A stretch of DNA of 5,459 bases. Source: Microthrixaceae bacterium (GTDB lineage Bacteria > Actinomycetota > Acidimicrobiia > Acidimicrobiales > Acidimicrobilacustridaceae). Below the pieces are notes generated by a model, which saw nothing but the letters and a program-made list of their open reading frames with translations, was not told where the DNA came from and did not search any database. Positions 1 through 4,741 of this stretch are shown here, piece after piece. The stretch is from NCBI GenBank assembly GCA_023264915.1, contig JAHFUU010000218.1:1-5459 (forward strand), given 5' to 3'. Positions within the stretch are counted from its first letter, which is position 1, and the number at the start of each line of letters is the position of its first letter. Position numbers and translations under genes: made by a program.

Positions 1-603
1 GGCCTCTGCCCGACCGATGTTCGTGCCCTCAACGAGCCACGCGACGCCAAGGCCATACTGGTGCACTTCGAGCAGGGGCGTCCCGACGAAGGCCTGAAAG
101 CGCTCCAGTCTTACTGGTCAACCAAAGCTCATCCATCGGCCCCCACCAGCCTTGCAGCGGGCTGGGAGGGAACCGAACCGTACCGGCGATCGATGATGGA
201 CGCGCCGCCGAGTGTCGAGATGCAGCTACAGCCGATCCAGATCACCTACAGGCTCAACGCGAGCTGGCGTGCACTGCCCCTGCAGCTCTGCACGTTCATC
301 CAGGACACCGGCTGGAACGCCTGCATCCAGCTGAACAGCGAAGACGTGTACTTCGACCCGAACAACGTGGTCAGGCTGTCAACCGATCACCTCGCCGGCA
401 AGGACCTGATAGTCGCGTTCGCCAGGCTCGACGAATCCCCGGGCCCACCCCTCGCAGAGCTAGCCAGGATCCCCGCGGCAGCGCTGAGCTCGTCCGCGGC
501 GACCTTGGAACCAACACCCGAGGCCGTCACGCTCACCAACGAAGGTGACGCAATCACACTCGCCCACTCGAAGCCGCTTCTCCGGGTCGTCCCATCGAAG
601 TGA
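1..603 (+). CDS. Hypothetical protein, C-terminal part (5' end probably outside the window)
   Basis: I do not recognise this protein. The frame is open from base 1 to a TGA at 601-603, giving 200 codons. Third positions are mostly G or C, as expected for a real gene in this genome. No ATG occurs in frame in the first 60 bases, so the gene most likely begins upstream; a GTG at 61 is the first candidate start inside the window and would give 180 residues. The visible part is soluble-looking, with no membrane segment or signal peptide. It has a short helical stretch near the front (EQGRPDEGLKALQSYW), a central block with several aromatic residues (around FIQDTGWNACIQLNSEDVYF), then a Pro/Ala/Ser-rich low-complexity stretch and a short strand-like tail. 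No catalytic motif is evident. It lies 334 bases ahead of the next gene, so nothing ties it to the metabolic genes downstream. Confidence 0.6.
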   Translation, partial: GLCPTDVRALNEPRDAKAILVHFEQGRPDEGLKALQSYWSTKAHPSAPTSLAAGWEGTEPYRRSMMDAPPSVEMQLQPIQITYRLNASWRALPLQLCTFIQDTGWNACIQLNSEDVYFDPNNVVRLSTDHLAGKDLIVAFARLDESPGPPLAELARIPAAALSSSAATLEPTPEAVTLTNEGDAITLAHSKPLLRVVPSK

Positions 604-822
604 GATGACAAGCGACCCCGGCACCTGTCCCGACGCGGTTCTCTCACGGACACCCGAGATCTCCTAGGCGGGGATCAGATCGACCCGGCGGCCATGCGGT
701 CCTTCTCTGAGACAGCGACCGGTTCCGTCCCGACGAGTTCTGCCCAGCCTCCAACCCGAGGCGCAACGGGTGGAGCGTTCTGGTGCCGCGTCCCCGCAGA
801 GGTCCCCGATCGAGATCCGTGT

Positions 823-839
823 GATCCGCTTGCCGGATC
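823..839. repeat. Short inverted repeat upstream of hbd
   Basis: GATCCG and CGGATC form a perfect 6-bp inverted repeat around the 5-base spacer CTTGC. A further GATCCG lies just upstream at 814-819. ATCCGG (849-854) and CCGGAT (879-884) form a second, wider pair. No run of T follows, so this is not an intrinsic terminator. It could be a regulator-binding site for the downstream gene, but that is inference and the arms are short. Confidence 0.3.
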
Positions 840-923
840 TGGTCCCGCATCCGGTTCTCGGTCCCGGAGGTTTGGAGGCCGGATTGCCCGTCGGTAGCCT
901 GCCGAGGCCAGGGTTCTTCGACG

Positions 924-930
924 GATGAGG
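924..930 (+). promoter_or_regulatory. Likely ribosome binding site for hbd
   Basis: GATGAGG is purine-rich and sits 7 bases before the ATG at 938. A TGA at 926-928, in frame with that ATG, rules out any start further upstream. Together these fix the start of the dehydrogenase gene. Confidence 0.5.
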
Positions 931-937
931 CCAAGCC

Positions 938-1816
938 ATGGGATCTGACATCAAGCCGGCGGGGATCACGCGGGTGGGGGTCTTGGGTTCGGGGATCATG
1001 GGTTCAGGCATCGCTCAGGTGGCAGCCAGGTCCGGGTACGAGGTCGTGCTGCGATCGCGCCAGCAGAGCACCGCCGAAGCGACGGTCGCCGCGATGGAGA
1101 AGGGCCTGGCGTCCCAGGTCGACAAGGGCAAGATCGACGAGGCCGACAAGGTTGCTGCCCTGAGCCGTGTGACCGCAACGTCGGCGATAGGTGACCTGGG
1201 CGAGTGCGACCTGATCATCGAGTCGGTGGTCGAGGACCTCGAGACCAAGATGAAGCTGTTCCAGGAGCTGAACCATGTCTGCAAGGACGACGCCATCCTG
1301 GCCACCAACACATCGACGCTGCCGGTGATCGAGCTTGCGATGGAGACCCACAAGCCTGACAAGGTCTGCGGGATCCACTTCTTCAACCCGGCGCCGATGA
1401 TGGCCCTCGTCGAGATCGTCAGACCGCTGACCGCTTCGGACGAGACGATCGCAGCGGTTCGCTCGTTCGCGGAGTCCTGTGGCAAGTCACCTGTCGAGGT
1501 GAAGGACCGTGCCGGATTCATCGTGAACGCTCTGCTGTTCCCCTACCTCAACAACGCGGTGCGCATGCTCGAGAACGGGACGGCATCCCGCGACGACATC
1601 GACTCGGCGATGAAGGGCGGGTGCAACTTCCCCATGGGCCCTCTGGCGTTGCTGGACCTGGTGGGACTCGACACCTCCGTCTCGATCCTCGACGCCCTGT
1701 ACAGCGAGTTCCGCGACCCGAACTACGCGGCGATGCCGCTTCTTCGCCGGATGGTCAGCGCAGGGCAACTGGGTCGGAAGTCGGGACAGGGCTTCTATGA
1801 CTACTCCCGCCGCTGA
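938..1816 (+). CDS. hbd: 3-hydroxybutyryl-CoA dehydrogenase (short-form 3-hydroxyacyl-CoA dehydrogenase)
   Basis: Interconverts acetoacetyl-CoA and 3-hydroxybutyryl-CoA in the cytoplasm, feeding short-chain acyl-CoA, polyhydroxybutyrate or ethylmalonyl-CoA routes. At 292 residues it matches the usual 280-295 of stand-alone Hbd/FadB2 proteins. An N-terminal Rossmann domain carries GSGIMG (17-22), followed by SVVEDLETK (96-104). The catalytic set is intact: Ser126 in TNTST, His147 in GIHFFNP, Glu159 in LVEIV and Asn197 in FIVNALL. These align at a constant offset of 11 with human HADH Ser137/His158/Glu170/Asn208. The C-terminal all-helical domain ends with the family signature LGRKSGQGFYDY. The oddity is after strand beta-2: VVLRSRQQ (36-43) has Ser40-Arg41 where NADH enzymes usually carry an acidic residue, which hints at NADPH use (inference). 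The aat gene follows 18 bases after the stop in the same frame, so co-transcription is likely. Substrate chain length is inferred from family and size, not proven. Confidence 0.93.
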   Translation: MGSDIKPAGITRVGVLGSGIMGSGIAQVAARSGYEVVLRSRQQSTAEATVAAMEKGLASQVDKGKIDEADKVAALSRVTATSAIGDLGECDLIIESVVEDLETKMKLFQELNHVCKDDAILATNTSTLPVIELAMETHKPDKVCGIHFFNPAPMMALVEIVRPLTASDETIAAVRSFAESCGKSPVEVKDRAGFIVNALLFPYLNNAVRMLENGTASRDDIDSAMKGGCNFPMGPLALLDLVGLDTSVSILDALYSEFRDPNYAAMPLLRRMVSAGQLGRKSGQGFYDYSRR

Positions 1817-1824
1817 GAGCACCC

Positions 1825-1828
1825 AGGA
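1825..1828 (+). promoter_or_regulatory. AGGA ribosome binding site supporting the GTG start of aat
   Basis: AGGA lies 6 bases before the GTG at 1835, good spacing for a Shine-Dalgarno element, and sits in the 18-base gap after the hbd stop. The alternative GTG at 1871 has no comparable element at a suitable distance. It would, however, begin the protein close to where family homology starts (VRVEPPASQWDFP), so the choice is not certain. Confidence 0.4.
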
Positions 1829-1834
1829 TCGTGT

Positions 1835-2536
1835 GTGGCTGCACGTGCGGCGGCGAGTCGTAGCTCCGCGGTGCGCGTAGAGCCGCCAGCGAGCCAGTGG
1901 GACTTCCCGCCGGCCGAGACAGCTGACGAGCAGGGCGTCGTAGGCATTGGCGCAGACCTGGAGCCGGGCACCGTGCTGCGCGCGTACCGGAGCGGGATGT
2001 TCCCGATGCCGGTGTTCACTGGCGGTCCCATGGGCTGGTGGTCACCTGACCCGAGGGGAACCATCCCTCTGGATGGCCTGCGCGTGACACGGTCCCTGCG
2101 GCAATCGGCCAAGCGGTACGAGGTTCGGGTGGATACCGCGTTCGAATCGGTGATCGACGCCTGCCGCGATCCAAGCCGTGAAGGCGCATGGATCACTCCT
2201 GAGATCAAGGAGGCCTACGGGCGGCTTCACGCGATAGGGTGGGTCCACTCGGTCGAGTGCTGGTCCCTGGAGACAGGTGAGCTGAGTGGCGGCCTCTATG
2301 GCGTGAGCATCGGCGGGTTCTTCGCGGGCGAGTCGATGTTCCATCGCGGTCGGGATGCCTCGAAGGTGGCCCTGGTGCATCTGGTCGAGCTGCTCGCGTC
2401 ATCGAGTGGTCAGCTGCTCGACGTGCAGTGGACGACACCGCACCTGCGCTCGATGGGCGCGGTGGACATGTCGAGGTATGAGTACCTGGACCGGCTTGCT
2501 TCGGCGACTCTGGTGGACACAGACCCCTTCGGCTAG
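1835..2536 (+). CDS. aat: Leucyl/phenylalanyl-tRNA--protein transferase
   Basis: Transfers Leu or Phe from aminoacyl-tRNA to the N-terminus of proteins beginning with Lys or Arg, making them substrates for ClpS/ClpAP (bacterial N-degron pathway); cytoplasmic. The 233 residues match the 234 of E. coli Aat. Family blocks appear in order: GIGADLEPGTVLRAYRSGMF (37-56), WWSPDPRG (68-75), WITPEIKEAYGRLHAIG (119-135), HSVECW (138-143), GGLYGVSIGGFFAGESMF (152-169), DASK (174-177) and LLDVQW (194-199), whose Asp196 and Gln198 correspond to E. coli Asp186 and Gln188. Trp119, Tyr128, Phe163 and Glu166 match E. coli Trp111, Tyr120, Phe153 and Glu156 of the aminoacyl-adenosine pocket. The GTG at 1835 is the first possible start after the in-frame hbd stop; GTG 1871 (221 residues) is the alternative. 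It is spaced to be translated from the hbd message. A function in protein turnover makes its place between two acyl-CoA genes unexpected. Confidence 0.95.
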   Translation: MAARAAASRSSAVRVEPPASQWDFPPAETADEQGVVGIGADLEPGTVLRAYRSGMFPMPVFTGGPMGWWSPDPRGTIPLDGLRVTRSLRQSAKRYEVRVDTAFESVIDACRDPSREGAWITPEIKEAYGRLHAIGWVHSVECWSLETGELSGGLYGVSIGGFFAGESMFHRGRDASKVALVHLVELLASSSGQLLDVQWTTPHLRSMGAVDMSRYEYLDRLASATLVDTDPFG

Positions 2537-2667
2537 GCGCACCGAGCTGCCTCGCCAGCCATGAAGGCCGACCGCGACCCGAGAGCCGGCCGCTCCGACG
2601 AGCCCGGCGAACCTGGGTGCTGCCCACGACCCTGGCCCATCGCATGACCGCAGCTCGGGAGCCCACG

Positions 2668-2684
2668 CCTGACAGGCAGTCAGG
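2668..2684. repeat. Inverted repeat in the aat-ecm gap
   Basis: CCTGAC and GTCAGG flank the spacer AGGCA as a perfect 6-5-6 inverted repeat, 36 bases before the ecm start. The rest of the 184-base gap (2537-2720) holds no believable gene; the longest ATG frame I found, from 2561, is only 28 codons and featureless. There is no T-run after the repeat, so it is not a standard terminator of aat. It may be an operator or leader hairpin for ecm, which is unproven. Confidence 0.3.
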
Positions 2685-2720
2685 ATGACACGGGCACTGA
2701 AGTCGCGGGACCATTGAGCC

Positions 2721-4676
2721 ATGGCGACCGAGCAAGCCAGAATCCATCGTGATCCCCCGTGGATGATGCGCACCTACTCTGGGCACTCGACGGCGAGGGC
2801 GAGCAACGAGCTCTACCGCAAGAACCTGGCCAAGGGCCAGACAGGGCTCTCGATCGCGTTCGACCTGCCCACCCAGACCGGGTACGACCCAGACGACCCA
2901 CACAGCCACGGAGAGGTCGGCAAGGTCGGGGTACCGGTGGCTCACCTCGGCCACATGTCGGCTTTGCTCGAGGGCATCCCCGTGGACGAGATGAACACCT
3001 CGATGACCATCAACGCCCCGGCGGCATGGATGCTCGGCCTGTACATAGCCAACGCCGAGAACAACGGCGTTCGGTCCGACAAGCTGCGAGGTACGACCCA
3101 GAACGACATCGTCAAGGAGTACCTGTCACGAGGCACCTACATCTTCCCTCCAGAGCCGTCGCGCCGGCTCATCGTCGACATGGTCGCGTTCTGCTCTGAG
3201 TGGATGCCCCTGTGGAACCCGATGAACGTGTGCTCGTACCACCTTCAAGAGGCGGGCGCGACACCGGTGCAGGAGATCGCCTACGCGCTGGCCACTGCGA
3301 TCGACGTGCTCGATGCAACCAGGGCGAGCGGGCAGGTTCCAAAGGAGCGCTTCGCCCAGGTGTTCGCCTCGATCTCGTTCTTCGTGAACGCTGGCATCCG
3401 CTTCATCGAGGAGATGTGCAAGATGCGGGCGCTCGTCCGAATGTGGGATCGCATCGGGTCAGAGCGCTACGGGGTCACCGATCCCAAGGCCCGCCGGTTC
3501 CGCTATGGCGTGCAGGTCAACTCCCTCGGGCTGACCGAGGCACAGCCAGAGAACAACGTGCAGAGGATCGTGCTCGAGATGCTGGGAGTGACGCTCTCCA
3601 AGCGGGCCCGGGCCCGCTCGATCCAGCTGCCGGCCTGGAACGAAGCGATGGGCCTGCCCCGCCCCTGGGACCAGCAGTGGTCGCTTCGCAAGCAGCAGGT
3701 GCTTGCATACGAGACCGACCTCCTCGAGTACGACGACATCTTCGACGGCTTACATGTGATCGAGGGGAAGGTCGACGAGCTGGTAGATGCGAGCCAGGCC
3801 GAGCTCGACGATGTGCTGGCCCGCGGGGGTGCCTTCGCTGCGATCGACGAGCTCAAGGGTCGCCTTGTCAGGTCCCACACAGCGCGCACCCGCAGGATCG
3901 AGTCAGGTGAGCTGCCCGTCGTGGGCGTGAACACCTTCGTCGAGACCGAGCCATCCCCGCTCGGGGGCGATGGCCACATCATGAAGGTCGACCCCGCGGT
4001 CGAGCCGGTGATGATCGCCGAGGTCAGGCGGTGGCGCACGTCCCGTGACAACGGCGCGGTCAAGCGATCCCTCGACGAGCTACGGCAGGCCGCCGAGTCC
4101 GGTGCCAACATCATGGCTTCGACGATCGACCTGGCCCACTGCGGCGGGACGACGGGGGAGTGGGCCGGAGCCTTGAGGGAGGTGTTCGGCGAGTACCGGG
4201 CACCCACGGGCGTGGGCGCCGCTGTCGGTGCTCACCCGCGAACCGAGACCTTGCGCGAGGTGGCCGACAGAGTCAGGGCCCGCCCGCGGCCGCCCAGGCT
4301 GCTGGTCGCCAAGCCCGGCCTTGACGGTCACAGCAACGGTGCCGAGCAGATCGCAGTTGCGGCCCGTGACACGGGGATGGAGGTCATATACCAGGGCATC
4401 CGCCTCACCCCGGCTGAGATCGCTGCTGTTGCCCGTGACGAGGATGCAGACGTGGTCGGGCTCTCGATCCTGTCGGGCAGCCACCTCGAGATCGTGCCGG
4501 AGGTGATGCGCCAGCTGAGCGACGCGGGGGTCGATGCCGAGGTGGTCATAGGGGGCATCATCCCCGATGAAGACCGCGAGGAGCTGCTGGCATGCGGTGT
4601 GGCCCGCGTGTACACGCCCAAGGACTTCGAGCTGGGCCGGATCATGGCAGACATCCTCGATCTGGTAGATACATGA
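2721..4676 (+). CDS. ecm: (2R)-ethylmalonyl-CoA mutase, adenosylcobalamin-dependent (MeaA-type)
   Basis: Rearranges (2R)-ethylmalonyl-CoA to (2S)-methylsuccinyl-CoA, the B12-dependent step of the ethylmalonyl-CoA pathway for C2 assimilation. A catalytic TIM-barrel part (about 1-490) is fused to a C-terminal B12-binding domain (about 525-651), giving 651 residues, a normal Ecm length. The B12 domain has DGHSNG (535-540; His537 is the expected lower cobalt ligand), SIL (582-584) and GG (611-612). Ecm rather than methylmalonyl-CoA mutase is indicated by FDLPTQTGYD (47-56, versus FDLATHRGYD), GVQVNSLGLTEAQPENN (263-279), LPAWNEAMGLPRPWDQQW (303-320), EYRAPTGV (491-498) and LSILSGSH in the B12 domain. 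Other conserved blocks are GTTQND (124-129) and YHLQEAG (173-179). ATG 2721 is the first start after an in-frame TGA at 2715-2717; GGGA at 2707-2710 is a weak ribosome site 10 bases upstream. Codon 344 is TTA, the only in-frame TTA I found in the window. Comparisons with relatives are from memory, but the motif match is extensive. Confidence 0.93.
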   Translation: MATEQARIHRDPPWMMRTYSGHSTARASNELYRKNLAKGQTGLSIAFDLPTQTGYDPDDPHSHGEVGKVGVPVAHLGHMSALLEGIPVDEMNTSMTINAPAAWMLGLYIANAENNGVRSDKLRGTTQNDIVKEYLSRGTYIFPPEPSRRLIVDMVAFCSEWMPLWNPMNVCSYHLQEAGATPVQEIAYALATAIDVLDATRASGQVPKERFAQVFASISFFVNAGIRFIEEMCKMRALVRMWDRIGSERYGVTDPKARRFRYGVQVNSLGLTEAQPENNVQRIVLEMLGVTLSKRARARSIQLPAWNEAMGLPRPWDQQWSLRKQQVLAYETDLLEYDDIFDGLHVIEGKVDELVDASQAELDDVLARGGAFAAIDELKGRLVRSHTARTRRIESGELPVVGVNTFVETEPSPLGGDGHIMKVDPAVEPVMIAEVRRWRTSRDNGAVKRSLDELRQAAESGANIMASTIDLAHCGGTTGEWAGALREVFGEYRAPTGVGAAVGAHPRTETLREVADRVRARPRPPRLLVAKPGLDGHSNGAEQIAVAARDTGMEVIYQGIRLTPAEIAAVARDEDADVVGLSILSGSHLEIVPEVMRQLSDAGVDAEVVIGGIIPDEDREELLACGVARVYTPKDFELGRIMADILDLVDT

Positions 4677-4681
4677 TGCCT

Positions 4682-4698
4682 GTCACATAAGTTGTGAC
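4682..4698. promoter_or_regulatory. Inverted repeat, possible operator upstream of the GGDEF-like gene or weak ecm 3' hairpin
   Basis: GTCACATAAGTTGTGAC is a perfect 6-bp inverted repeat with a 5-base spacer. It starts 5 bases after the ecm stop and ends 43 bases before the ATG at 4742. It lies in a locally AT-rich patch (about 4670-4735), which suits a promoter region. A second near-palindrome, CAGATCTCTG, follows at 4709-4718. The word GTTGTGAC in the right arm recurs at 4811-4818. No T-run follows, so it is a poor terminator candidate. A regulator-binding site is the better guess, with the regulator unknown. Confidence 0.4.
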
Positions 4699-4741
4699 CA
4701 GATAGTTACAGATCTCTGCAATTGGGTCGATGTAGACGGGT

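Larger units (their letters stand above)
604..937. other. Intergenic stretch with no convincing gene
   Basis: Short open frames exist on both strands here (for example 694-897 on + and 644-934 on -). Their predicted products are Arg/Pro/Gly-rich and show no recognisable motif, so I treat them as chance frames in GC-rich DNA. The stretch contains adjoining palindromes GAGATCTC (656-663) and CCTAGG (663-668). Nearer the next gene is a cluster of ATCCG/CGGAT pentamers at 815, 824, 834, 849, 880 and 922. It presumably carries the promoter of the dehydrogenase gene, but I cannot point to confident -35/-10 hexamers. No U-tract terminator is visible after the upstream gene. Confidence 0.5.

Noticed and set aside
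694..897. 67-codon + strand frame in the same gap
   Set aside because: It has no recognisable domain, no ribosome binding site and a low-complexity product rich in Arg, Ser and Gly.
644..934. 96-codon open frame on the - strand in the gap before hbd
   Set aside because: The product is Arg/Gly/Pro-rich with no motif, and long chance frames are expected in GC-rich DNA. The overlapping frame at 664-1011 on the same strand runs into the hbd start, which is well supported.
2668..2684. The 6-5-6 repeat as an intrinsic terminator of aat
   Set aside because: The stem is short and no T-run follows on either strand.
2678..2689. AGTCAGGATGAC resembles the start of the cobalamin-riboswitch B12 box ahead of the B12-dependent ecm gene
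   Set aside because: Only the first eight bases match well, the rest of the box needs an insertion, the upstream conserved core elements are not recognisable in the 184-base gap, and riboswitches of this class normally control B12 synthesis, uptake or B12-independent isozymes. A covariance-model search would settle it.
3200..3910. 236-codon + strand frame inside ecm
   Set aside because: Its product is Arg-rich and motif-free, and it fully overlaps ecm, whose reading frame is strongly supported by conserved motifs; it is a shadow frame.
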